NCBI GenBank assembly: GCA_965221835.1
Contig: OZ244916.1
Span: 1,116,001 to 1,180,000, forward strand
Direction of reading: 5' to 3'
From: Persebacter sp965221835
GTDB lineage: Bacteria > Pseudomonadota > Gammaproteobacteria > Tethybacterales > Persebacteraceae
DNA: 64,000 nucleotides
Part shown: piece by piece, positions 36,160-44,430 of the stretch
Layout of the letters: every line of letters begins with the position of its first letter
How positions within the stretch are numbered: position 1 is the stretch's first letter
The notes under the pieces: generated by a model
Told to the model about the DNA's origin: nothing
The model's database searches: none
The model's input: the letters and a program-made list of their open reading frames with translations, nothing else
Position numbers and translations under genes: made by a program

Positions 36160-36175
36160 TGCTCTTTAATAATTT
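36160..36175 (+). promoter_or_regulatory. boxA antitermination element of the rRNA leader
   Basis: TGCTCTTTAATAATTT matches the rrn boxA consensus (TGCTCTTTAACA). It lies between the promoter and the 16S gene, where it would recruit Nus factors. Confidence 0.8.
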
Positions 36176-36307
36176 TTACACAGCCAGTATGCGCGGGCGC
36201 CGACTTGGACCAAAAATCGGCGTCCGTGAATCTTGCGGAATGTGGCGGCGTTTTCTTTGCGTTGCCGCATCCGTGCAGTAATCGGAGCGCCAAACAAATC
36301 AAATCTC

Positions 36308-37860
<1,553 letters not shown>

Positions 37861-37987
37861 CTCGGAAAGAATCCAAGACCGAATTGCCGCGCGATTTTTT
37901 TCGCAAAACAATTCTTTCGGCGTCCGCTCATGCCGGCTGTGTAAAACTTTTCGCCGCAAGGCGTTAATTCCCCGGTGTCTGTATCGG

Positions 37988-38020
37988 CAAAACCCCGATG
38001 CACGCGCCGGGGTTTTTTTT
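37988..38020 (+). terminator. Rho-independent terminator after the 16S gene
   Basis: AACCCCG (37991-37997) pairs with CGGGGTT (38008-38014) and is followed by a run of T to 38020. It would end the 16S transcript without a 23S gene. Confidence 0.85.
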
Positions 38021-38044
38021 ATTGTAGATTACGGGAGAAATACT

Positions 38045-38683
38045 ATGTTGCAGCATGAATTAGACGCGTTTGTTTGGTCCAAAATGGGGACCGAGGCCGG
38101 GGAACCGCTGGAATACATTATGCACCGGAAAGAAATTGAACGGCAGGCAAATGACGGAAAGTTTGTCTGGGGTATTGGTAATTCGCCGGGAAATTCTATC
38201 GTAAATTTTATGCAGGATACCAAGAAGCCCGTTGCTATTTTTACAGAAACGCGTCCCAATAGCAAAACGCGCAGTATTGACGAAGAAGAATCCGAAAGGG
38301 TCTGGCGGGACAAACTGTTGCCCCGGTACAGTTTTGTGACCAGCCACCCCGAAAGGAAGGAACATTGCGCGTTGCTGTGCGAATGCGATGAAGATTTGCG
38401 AACGCAATGTCACGGCGAGTTGCACACCGGCGAATTTGTCCATTATGTGACATGCAATCCAAAACTCCCTCCAAATTCCACTAATATGATGAAAAAAGGC
38501 GAAGGTCGATCCTGCAAACCATATCCCATTCGCTTTGTCGCTTCTCTGTACGGCGAGGGATGGGTGAAACTAACAGATTATGTCGACATTTCGCCCGAAA
38601 CGATTAAGGAAGTGAAGCGTTCTGCCGATGACGGGGATATTGAAAAATGGAAAGCGTTAATCAACAAAATAAAGGGCGAATGA
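38045..38683 (+). CDS. Unrecognised soluble protein
   Basis: 212 residues starting at an ATG with GGGAG eight bases upstream, right after the 16S terminator. It is hydrophilic with no signal peptide or membrane segment. It contains a run of Cys/His residues in the middle (HCALLCECDEDLRTQCHGEL, HYVTCNP) that could bind metal, plus FVWGIGNSPGNSIVNFM near residue 40 and a helical, charged C-terminus. I do not recognise a family. It opens the cluster of small membrane-protein genes but, unlike them, has a ribosome binding site. Confidence 0.75.
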   Translation: MLQHELDAFVWSKMGTEAGEPLEYIMHRKEIERQANDGKFVWGIGNSPGNSIVNFMQDTKKPVAIFTETRPNSKTRSIDEEESERVWRDKLLPRYSFVTSHPERKEHCALLCECDEDLRTQCHGELHTGEFVHYVTCNPKLPPNSTNMMKKGEGRSCKPYPIRFVASLYGEGWVKLTDYVDISPETIKEVKRSADDGDIEKWKALINKIKGE

Positions 38684-38713
38684 ATTGCATCCCGTGCGGC
38701 GGCGGAGATTGCG

Positions 38714-38719
38714 TATAAT
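38714..38719 (+). promoter_or_regulatory. TATAAT box 8 nt before a start codon (leaderless type)
   Basis: CCGTGCGGCGGCGGAGATTG followed by CGTATAAT; the ATG at 38728 follows after eight bases. The same block recurs before the genes at 38960, 40496, 41015 and 41636. Confidence 0.7.
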
Positions 38720-38727
38720 ATCGCGTT

Positions 38728-38898
38728 ATGCAAGATATACAGAAAATATTTTTGGCTTTTACGATTTTGTGCGGCATAATGTCCGCAGTATTGCTTTTGT
38801 CAAATTTCTTATATTGGGGGCTCGGACTCGGCGGAATCGCCGCGCTGTCTATTTTTACTGATTTTTATCTTGTAAATAAAAAGAAGAAACGAAAATAA
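38728..38898 (+). CDS. Small two-segment membrane protein
   Basis: 56 residues, short enough to be missed by usual length limits. Two hydrophobic segments (IFLAFTILCGIMSAVLLLS and LYWGLGLGGIAALSIF) are joined by a short turn, with a Lys/Arg-rich C-terminus KKKKRK, so a helical hairpin in the inner membrane with its tail probably in the cytoplasm. No ribosome binding site; the start lies eight bases after a TATAAT. First member of the leaderless cluster. Function unknown. Confidence 0.65.
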   Translation: MQDIQKIFLAFTILCGIMSAVLLLSNFLYWGLGLGGIAALSIFTDFYLVNKKKKRK

Positions 38899-38959
38899 CT
38901 TGACGGAAAAATTAAAATTTCCCGTGCGAGGGCGGGAGATTGTGTATAATACCGGCGTT

Positions 38960-39526
38960 ATGATTAATATCGGAGTCACAAAAAACCACAACACTGGAAT
39001 CTTCCAGAGCGAGGTCGTGCGTTTTTTCCTCTGGCTGTATATCGCCTGTGCGTATATCGCGTTCGTATTGTTTGAATCTTCGTTGCATGTTTTTCCGGTC
39101 ATTTCCGATTTTGGAATTGCTTTTGCCGAATATGTCACGGCGAAAGCAGGTGAATTTTTAGTTTTATTTTTGGCGGCGACCGCAATTGGATCTGTGGCTA
39201 TACTGTTCCGGCGTGCAGGAAAAAAGATGGAAGTTTTGGCGTTAAAAGGATATGTTTTAACGCTTGGTTCCATCGCGGCGATTCATCAATTCCCATCTAC
39301 CCCATTAAACGGTGATGCATATTTTCCTTTCTTTTTATATTTCGCAATGTTCTCGCTAACGGGCTGGGGATTTCGCTGCATTGCCACTCATCACAGCATC
39401 GGCGGCGGGGCGTTTGTTGCTTCAAGAATTGGGCGGCTGTTCGTCATTTTTGCGATGGCTGGCGCCGTTGCTATAGTTTATTATTACCTCTCTCGATATC
39501 TCCATATATCGAGATATTTTCAATAA
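38960..39526 (+). CDS. Four-segment membrane protein
   Basis: 188 residues from an ATG nine bases after TATAAT (38945-38950), with no ribosome binding site. Four hydrophobic stretches (about residues 22-42, 62-82, 94-114 and 150-170). Polar N-terminus; a short duplicated tail sequence (YLSRYLHISRYFQ) ends the protein. No family recognised. It is followed after 12 bp by a gene with a normal ribosome binding site, so the first gene of this sub-operon is leaderless and the later ones are led. Confidence 0.7.
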   Translation: MINIGVTKNHNTGIFQSEVVRFFLWLYIACAYIAFVLFESSLHVFPVISDFGIAFAEYVTAKAGEFLVLFLAATAIGSVAILFRRAGKKMEVLALKGYVLTLGSIAAIHQFPSTPLNGDAYFPFFLYFAMFSLTGWGFRCIATHHSIGGGAFVASRIGRLFVIFAMAGAVAIVYYYLSRYLHISRYFQ

Positions 39527-39538
39527 GGAGAAAAACTC

Positions 39539-39838
39539 ATGGGACGCCCTAACGAAGAATGTTTAAGACATGCTGCCGATGTAGCAAATGCTAGAAAATT
39601 TAGCGCTCTGCATAGCGCACTAGAATATGCCGGCATAGCAGTAGCACTATCTATTTTTATGCCGTTTGGGCTGATCGCTGCAGCCATAGGCGCGGGTGCG
39701 GCTGTTTATTTATTGGATCAATGGGCTGATGCAGATGCTAAGTATCTGGATGACATCAAAGATTGCAATCCTAATTTGCATCTTGTTATGAATATGAATG
39801 GCGGCGATGGCGTGATGGAAAAAGAATTATGGATATGA
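39539..39838 (+). CDS. Small membrane-associated protein
   Basis: 99 residues with AAGGAG eight bases before the ATG. Hydrophilic N-terminal ~28 residues, a long glycine/alanine-rich hydrophobic hairpin (AGIAVALSIFMPFGLIAAAI, then GAGAAVYLLDQ) and an acidic C-terminus. It overlaps the next gene by ten bases. The hairpin resembles glycine-zipper-type membrane inserters, but no family is recognised. Confidence 0.65.
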   Translation: MGRPNEECLRHAADVANARKFSALHSALEYAGIAVALSIFMPFGLIAAAIGAGAAVYLLDQWADADAKYLDDIKDCNPNLHLVMNMNGGDGVMEKELWI

Positions 39839-40398
39839 GGTTTGGTTATTTTCAAGTTATCGGCGCGATGATTTTGTGCGCGATAGCAATTTTTGGCATT
39901 GAAGTAATATTCAGTGAAAAGGTGGAAATAGCGCAATGTGCCGAATCCAGTACGCATTCTGTTTCCACGCGCGCTACGCAAGTTGTAAAAAATGAAATTG
40001 GTCATGTTGACGGCACCATTCAATTCTTCTCCGAAGCTGTACCTATCGATAATCCCATCCATGCCCGTTATAAAATTGGCGGTTATTTTACCAATTTGTC
40101 GCTTTCGGCGTTGTCGCCGACATTCACTGTGTACGTGCAGGGGGATTATGAAGGGCTTCGTGAACGTAAATATCAATTTCTTGTGTGCGTTTACGACCCG
40201 AACGGCAATATCGCCGGCTCTCGCGTTGGTTACAGCGGTAACTTCACACCTAATGAGGGTAGTTGGTGGAAAGCGGGAAAATTTTTTGCAGCAGATGTTC
40301 TGCACCAAACCGGAATTTGGCGAATGGATGTCATACTGATGGATATGACCAACGGACGCCGCTTGATTTTGTCGCGCAATCTGCCGGTGGCGGATTGA
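39829..40398 (+). CDS. Membrane-anchored extracytoplasmic protein
   Basis: 189 residues (start at 39829 or 39835). One N-terminal membrane anchor (QVIGAMILCAIAIFGIEVIF) is followed by a ~150-residue probably beta-rich domain outside the membrane, with YKIGGYFTNLSLSALSPTFT and FLVCVYDPNGNIAGSRVGY. It overlaps the preceding small gene, so the two are translationally coupled. Its last 78 bases together with the following promoter are duplicated at 41460-41638. Unknown function. Confidence 0.7.
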   Translation: MDMRFGYFQVIGAMILCAIAIFGIEVIFSEKVEIAQCAESSTHSVSTRATQVVKNEIGHVDGTIQFFSEAVPIDNPIHARYKIGGYFTNLSLSALSPTFTVYVQGDYEGLRERKYQFLVCVYDPNGNIAGSRVGYSGNFTPNEGSWWKAGKFFAADVLHQTGIWRMDVILMDMTNGRRLILSRNLPVAD

Positions 40399-40498
40399 GC
40401 ATTTGGATAGCACTTAATTTTTTTGCGAAAAATAGAACTTGACGAAAAATACAAATTTTCCGTGCGGCGGCGGAGATTGTGTATAATATCGTGTTATG
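40320..40498 (+). repeat. ~178-bp direct repeat, copy 1
   Basis: Covers the 3' end of the 39829 gene, its downstream spacer and the TATAAT promoter up to the ATG at 40496. About nine-tenths identical to 41460-41638. Confidence 0.9.
40482..40487 (+). promoter_or_regulatory. TATAAT box 8 nt before a start codon (leaderless type)
   Basis: GGAGATTGTGTATAAT, then eight bases to the ATG at 40496. It is inside the 178-bp repeat. Confidence 0.7.
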
Positions 40499-40930
40499 AA
40501 ATTTCCGATTATCGGCGCTATTTTCGCGGGATTGGTTGCCGCAGTAGGCATAGATCAATTTTTGACATTTGTCAATAGTGCGGGCGAATTTGATAATAGC
40601 ATCATGTTTACTATAGTTAATTTTTTTGCCGGATACGCGATTGGTTATGGAATATGTTTGAGAATTGCGCCCGCAAAAATTCGTAAAACTTTGGTTGTTA
40701 TATTCGCGTTTGTCTTGTCGTTGTCAGATATATTGCAATTCGTGGCGGAAGGAGGCAATCCGTATATGACAGACAAGGAAATTTGGGAAACTTGGGGTTC
40801 GTTTGTTGTCGGATCGATTTGGATAGCAGGATGGGTTTACGGGGCAGTTCTTCCCCTCATCACAGGAACAGTTATCTATTTTATTTTTTATAAAGAGAAA
40901 AAAACAATGAGCAGCAAAAAGCAAAAATGA
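40496..40930 (+). CDS. Four-segment membrane protein
   Basis: 144 residues. Hydrophobic stretches near residues 5-25, 38-56, 64-84 and 104-132; a Lys-rich C-terminal tail (KEKKTMSSKKQK). The ATG follows eight bases after TATAAT without a ribosome binding site. No family recognised. Similar in style, not in visible sequence, to its neighbours. Confidence 0.68.
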   Translation: MKFPIIGAIFAGLVAAVGIDQFLTFVNSAGEFDNSIMFTIVNFFAGYAIGYGICLRIAPAKIRKTLVVIFAFVLSLSDILQFVAEGGNPYMTDKEIWETWGSFVVGSIWIAGWVYGAVLPLITGTVIYFIFYKEKKTMSSKKQK

Positions 40931-41002
40931 TTCGTGGACGGGCGGAAATTATTTTCGCCGTTCCGCCCAAATTTCCCCGTTCCATTCCGGCGAAAAGTTG
41001 TG

Positions 41003-41008
41003 TATAAT
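41003..41008 (+). promoter_or_regulatory. TATAAT box before the 41015 gene
   Basis: AAGTTGTGTATAATATCGGC, with a GTG six bases after the box and an in-frame ATG 24 bases after it. Confidence 0.65.
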
Positions 41009-41014
41009 ATCGGC

Positions 41015-41476
41015 GTGACGCAAAAACAAGTTATGACGGATATTTTTATCGCTTGGGTGCGGTTGTGCGCATATATTGCACTGTTTTCTCTGTTTCTCTT
41101 CGTCGGCTCCATGGCAGATAGAGATTTGCGCTCGCAGTATCGACATTACGATATTGTAAAATTTCTTTGGGAGGAGTACTGGGACGGCGTCCATGCGTGG
41201 ATGATTTTTCCGGGGTGGGGAATCGCGCTGATTTGGCTTGCCGTCATTCGGATTCGGCTTTCCCGCGCTGATTTTGTAGCACGGGTAAGCACGGACCGAT
41301 ATGGGCGCGACTTAATTTTGGCGTCAGCATGCATGGCAAGTATTAGCGTGGCGTACACTCCCGCCCCGTTTGGCTGGGAAAAGACCGATATTGTTTACGC
41401 GATAAGCGTAATGTTTGCAATTTGCGCGGCTATGCTCATTGTTGTCCGGAAATTTTACGAATGGATGTCATACTGA
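41015..41476 (+). CDS. Membrane protein with repeat-derived C-terminus
   Basis: 153 residues from the GTG at 41015; the ATG at 41033 is an alternative that would give a normal-length leader but also lacks a ribosome binding site. Four hydrophobic segments (about 13-30, 60-80, 105-120 and 128-148). The final residues EWMSY and the stop are encoded by the start of the 178-bp repeat, read in a different frame from the 39829 gene that supplied it. The original C-terminus was therefore probably replaced by recombination. Function unknown. Confidence 0.65.
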   Translation: MTQKQVMTDIFIAWVRLCAYIALFSLFLFVGSMADRDLRSQYRHYDIVKFLWEEYWDGVHAWMIFPGWGIALIWLAVIRIRLSRADFVARVSTDRYGRDLILASACMASISVAYTPAPFGWEKTDIVYAISVMFAICAAMLIVVRKFYEWMSY

Positions 41477-41638
41477 TGGATATGACCAACGGTCGCCGCT
41501 TGATTTTGTCGCGCAATCTGCCGGTGGCGAATTGAGCATTTTGGATAACACTTAATTTTTTGCGAAAAATATAACTCGCCGAAAAAATGCAAATTTTCCG
41601 TGCGGCGATGAGAAGTTGTGTATAATATCGGCATTATG
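41460..41638 (+). repeat. ~178-bp direct repeat, copy 2
   Basis: GAATGGATGTCATACTGATG through CTGCCGGTGGCG to the ATG at 41636. In copy 1 the same DNA is the coding end of the 39829 gene; here it is largely non-coding and carries the promoter of the next gene. Confidence 0.9.
41621..41626 (+). promoter_or_regulatory. TATAAT box 9 nt before a start codon (leaderless type)
   Basis: AAGTTGTGTATAATATCGGC, then ATTATG. Nine bases separate the box from the ATG at 41636. Confidence 0.7.
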
Positions 41639-42250
41639 AAAACAGGAATTGCAAATTTTATGCATAGTCGTACCGTTGCGGTGGTGGCGGCGTTTCTTGC
41701 CTGTGTTTTGTTAGCGGCGTGGTTGCACCCCGATGTCCGAGTGCATTTCGGGGTTGTTGTTTTCGTCTTCGGTGTTGCGTTGGGGATATTCGCTAACTCT
41801 ATACAATCGGGTGCTGAATCCAATCAAAAACTTCCGGCTTATGCGCGGATTATTCTCGCGTTTTTTATTGCAATAGTTGTGCTGTATCGGCAGTTTGATG
41901 ATTCGCTTACGGAATGTAGCCCCGGCATAGTATCGCCTTTTATGACTTCTTCCTGTGATTTTTTTGAACAGATAATGATTTTATATTTGGCGGATACGGT
42001 GGTGGGTTTGGGAATGTATATGACGGTGCGAGGATATTATTTCAAGGATGAGCCTATCAACTTTGTGCGGTTGGCGGGAACTGCAATATCAGCAATTTTG
42101 GCAACTGCTTTGCTGGGAATAGGTGCGCCTTTTATGCATAATGCATATTCCGACACCAATTTGGGCGATGTAATTATCGGAGGAGTAGCCATTATAGTTG
42201 GAGTGCTGTACATCCGAGCAATTTTCGCTTCGCGGACGACAGGCGATTAA
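41636..42250 (+). CDS. Polytopic membrane protein
   Basis: 204 residues with five to six hydrophobic segments (about 12-30, 36-54, 71-89, 108-128, 138-158 and 170-190). The start is nine bases after TATAAT, no ribosome binding site. Two Cys in the extracytoplasmic loop (LTECSPG, SSCDFF). No family recognised. Last membrane protein of the cluster. Confidence 0.68.
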   Translation: MKTGIANFMHSRTVAVVAAFLACVLLAAWLHPDVRVHFGVVVFVFGVALGIFANSIQSGAESNQKLPAYARIILAFFIAIVVLYRQFDDSLTECSPGIVSPFMTSSCDFFEQIMILYLADTVVGLGMYMTVRGYYFKDEPINFVRLAGTAISAILATALLGIGAPFMHNAYSDTNLGDVIIGGVAIIVGVLYIRAIFASRTTGD

Positions 42251-42276
42251 TTTTTTTCTACGCAGAGAATATAGAA

Positions 42277-42456
42277 ATGAACGCAAACTGTGAACAAGCC
42301 AAGGAACGGCGCGCGTTCGGCGATAAAATAATCGCGCGAATTGAATCGCTTTGCGAGAATCGGGAATACGAAGTTTGCGCAGAGTTGGACGAGGATTTTG
42401 AGGCGGGTGATAGCGTGAAATTGTCCGATATTTTGAATGACGGTAAAGAGGGTTGA
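42277..42456 (+). CDS. 59-residue protein matching the tail of the ankyrin protein
   Basis: A short frame whose residues 11-42 (RRAFGDKIIARIESLCE..., REYEVCAELDE) repeat the C-terminal tail of the ankyrin-repeat protein at 42491-43633. The DNA match is about 42306-42400 with 43470-43565. It may be a leftover 3' end of a duplicated ankyrin gene or a small protein in its own right. A weak AGAA precedes the ATG. Its last codons overlap the -35 box of the next promoter. Confidence 0.45.
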   Translation: MNANCEQAKERRAFGDKIIARIESLCENREYEVCAELDEDFEAGDSVKLSDILNDGKEG

Positions 42457-42481
42457 CAAGGCGAATTTTTTCGGGTATAAT
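42453..42481 (+). promoter_or_regulatory. Consensus sigma-70 promoter of the ankyrin gene
   Basis: TTGACA (42453-42458), exactly 17 bp, TATAAT (42476-42481). Transcription should start about 42488-42489, only two or three bases before the ATG at 42491. Confidence 0.88.
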
Positions 42482-42490
42482 GCGGCATAT

Positions 42491-43633
42491 ATGAGTATGT
42501 TTTGGAAAGATATTTTTGCATTCGGTTGGCTTGCGGCGGCGTTGGCGGTTTTGGGCGGCGGCGCATTGGCGGAGGAGAATGCGTTTGCCAAAATAAATTG
42601 GAAAACCGTAACCCCCGCGGAGTTGGATGCGGCGATTACGAGCGGAAAGTTGGATGTGAACGCGCCATTTGGCGACGGGGATTTTCCGCCCTTGTGGAAT
42701 GCGGTGTCTAAAAGCGACAATTTGGATTTGTTGGATGTGTTGGTTCGGTACGGGGCGGAAATCAATCAATTAAGCAGTGAGATTGAAATATCCGCGCTTC
42801 ATCTTGCGGCGTACAAAGGCAGAGTAGCGCAGATGCGGCGGTTACTGGAGTTGGGGGCGGATGTTAATTTGCGGGATGGTGCGGGGGAGCCGGTGATTTT
42901 CTATCCCTTGAAAGACAGCAAGAACACCGTGCAACAGCGTAAGTCCGCGTTTGATGTGTTGCTTGAGTATGACGCGGATTTGAATGCCGAGCCGCCACTG
43001 TTCAGGAAAAAGGCATCCTTCGGTATAGCGGCGCAAGCGGCGTTGTATCTGTGTTATCATGACGCGCAAGGTGCGCAAACTTATGAGGGAATTTTGTCAT
43101 ATTTGGTTGCACGGGGGGCGGATGTCAATTACGCTCGGTCTGACGGTGGCATGCCCGCGATGCAGACTGTTGCGGCAATTTGTTCTCTGAAGGACGGTGT
43201 GATGCAGGAAATCATCGCACTGGGTGGTGATGTGAATGCGGAGGGCAATTTTGGCAATGTGGGCGGAACGCCTTTGCTGTTTTTTGTGCAAGGTGGGCAT
43301 GATATAGCCATGTTTGATTATTTGGTTGAGCAAGGCGCAAATTTGGATGCAAAAGATAATAGAGGACGGTCTGTACTGAAGAATGCGATCATCAGAAAAA
43401 GAGGCGGTTTTGACTTTGGCCATGACGACGATGCTTTTCCGATTTGGGGCACCCAAGGATTTTCGGATAGAGAAAAGTTTCGCGCGTTCGGCGATAAAAT
43501 CATCGCGCGAATTGAATCGCTTTGCGAGAAGCGGGAATATGAAGTTTGCGCAGAGTTGGACGAAGTGCCGTCGTCGACGGGCAGTGTGGAGTTGGGTAGA
43601 GGTTTTTTTGATAAAATAGGAGGAAAGCGATGA
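42491..43633 (+). CDS. Exported ankyrin-repeat protein
   Basis: 380 residues. A signal peptide (FAFGWLAAALAVLGGGALA) is followed by at least four ankyrin-type units: LLDVLVRYGAEINQ, SALHLAAYKGRVAQMRRLLE with LGADVNLRDGAG, YLVARGADVNYA and FDYLVEQGANLDAKDNRGRS. Ankyrin proteins bind other proteins; an exported one may act in the periplasm or on host or predator targets. The C-terminal ~45 residues form a separate motif (RAFGDKIIARIESLCEKREY) shared with the 59-residue frame upstream. The ATG lies nine bases after a perfect promoter, so a near-leaderless mRNA is predicted. Confidence 0.85.
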   Translation: MSMFWKDIFAFGWLAAALAVLGGGALAEENAFAKINWKTVTPAELDAAITSGKLDVNAPFGDGDFPPLWNAVSKSDNLDLLDVLVRYGAEINQLSSEIEISALHLAAYKGRVAQMRRLLELGADVNLRDGAGEPVIFYPLKDSKNTVQQRKSAFDVLLEYDADLNAEPPLFRKKASFGIAAQAALYLCYHDAQGAQTYEGILSYLVARGADVNYARSDGGMPAMQTVAAICSLKDGVMQEIIALGGDVNAEGNFGNVGGTPLLFFVQGGHDIAMFDYLVEQGANLDAKDNRGRSVLKNAIIRKRGGFDFGHDDDAFPIWGTQGFSDREKFRAFGDKIIARIESLCEKREYEVCAELDEVPSSTGSVELGRGFFDKIGGKR

Positions 43634-43743
43634 AAATTATTGAAGCAGTTCGTTTGGGTTTTTTTGGTTTTATGGATTTGCGCAAAGATTTGGGCGCAAT
43701 GGAAATTTTGGTGAATGGCGAATCTGTCTCCGCTGAAAATTAA
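43630..43743 (+). CDS. Possible 37-residue protein after the ankyrin gene
   Basis: The ATG overlaps the ankyrin stop (ATGA) and has AGGAGG eight bases upstream, a stronger site than most genes here. The product reads MKIIEAVRLGFFGFMDLRK with a short polar end. Its second half lies in a dispersed repeat also found at 48833-48930. Either a real coupled micro-protein or the start of a gene cut off by that repeat. Confidence 0.45.
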   Translation: MKIIEAVRLGFFGFMDLRKDLGAMEILVNGESVSAEN

Positions 43744-43795
43744 CATCCTAATATCGGTTGCAGTATTAGTTGGAAATAAACGGTTTTCGCGTTTT
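43697..43795. repeat. Dispersed ~98-bp repeat, copy 1
   Basis: GCGCAATGGAAATTTTGGTG through AATAAACGGTTTTCGCG, about 85 percent identical by eye to 48833-48930. Both copies lie in spacers downstream of genes. No inverted termini recognised. Confidence 0.8.
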
Positions 43796-43837
43796 GCGGA
43801 TTAATGTTGCAAATGAAAAAATTGCAGGTTATTTTGT

Positions 43838-43843
43838 TATAAT
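43838..43843 (+). promoter_or_regulatory. Probable -10 box of the copper operon
   Basis: TTGTTATAATGC about 48 bases before the cupredoxin start. No good -35 hexamer at the right distance, so an activator such as a copper-responsive regulator may be needed. Confidence 0.45.
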
Positions 43844-43890
43844 GCTTAAACGCGTCCGAAAAATAATGGATGCGAAAATAGGAGAAAAAA

Positions 43891-44430
43891 ATGAAATCTT
43901 TGTTTTGGACAATTGCGGGGGCGGGAATTTTGTTGGCGGGCGGACAAGCGTTTGCCGCCGGTACGCATGCGCATACACACGGCGGCAACGCCGGCGAACC
44001 CGGCGATGCGGCGAATGTTTCGCGCACGGTGGAAATCGTCATGAGCGAAAACTATTACGAACCGAAATCGGTTGTGGTGCAAAAAAACGAAACGGTTCGC
44101 TTTGTCGTCAAAAACGAGGGGGTTTTGGTGCATGAGTTCAACATCGGTACCGCCGAAATGCACGCCGCCCACAAAGACGAAATGCTGATGATGATGCAAC
44201 ACGGCATTTTGTCGCCAACAAAAATTCATCGCGAAAAAATGGAATCTGCAGACGGACATTCCATGAAACACGACGACCCCAACAGCGTTTTGCTGGAGCC
44301 GGGCGAAACGGCGGAAATCGTTTGGAAATTCGCGGCGGCGTCGGCGTTGGAGTTTGCCTGCAATGTTCCCGGACATTACGAAGCGGGAATGGTCGGCGCG
44401 TTTCAATGGCGAAACGGAGACGGACAATGA
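43891..44430 (+). CDS. Periplasmic cupredoxin-like copper-binding protein
   Basis: 179 residues. A signal peptide ending QAFA is followed by a His-rich stretch (GTHAHTHGGN) and a plastocyanin-like domain. The type 1 copper ligands are visible as His in VLVHEFNIG and Cys, His and Met in FACNVPGHYEAGM. A Met/His-rich loop (DEMLMMMQHG, GHSMKHDD) may bind further copper. GGAG upstream of the ATG. It overlaps copA by ATGA, so it is the first gene of a copper tolerance operon and may shuttle copper to the CopA oxidase. Confidence 0.9.
   Translation: MKSLFWTIAGAGILLAGGQAFAAGTHAHTHGGNAGEPGDAANVSRTVEIVMSENYYEPKSVVVQKNETVRFVVKNEGVLVHEFNIGTAEMHAAHKDEMLMMMQHGILSPTKIHREKMESADGHSMKHDDPNSVLLEPGETAEIVWKFAAASALEFACNVPGHYEAGMVGAFQWRNGDGQ

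Noticed and set aside
37861..38044. Possible tRNA or start of 23S after the 16S gene
   Set aside because: No cloverleaf or 23S 5' sequence can be drawn; the stretch is a short trailer ending in a terminator.
38903..38950. TTGACG upstream of the TATAAT boxes taken as -35
   Set aside because: It lies about 39 bases from the -10 box, too far for a sigma-70 promoter; only the ankyrin promoter has a proper 17-bp spacing.
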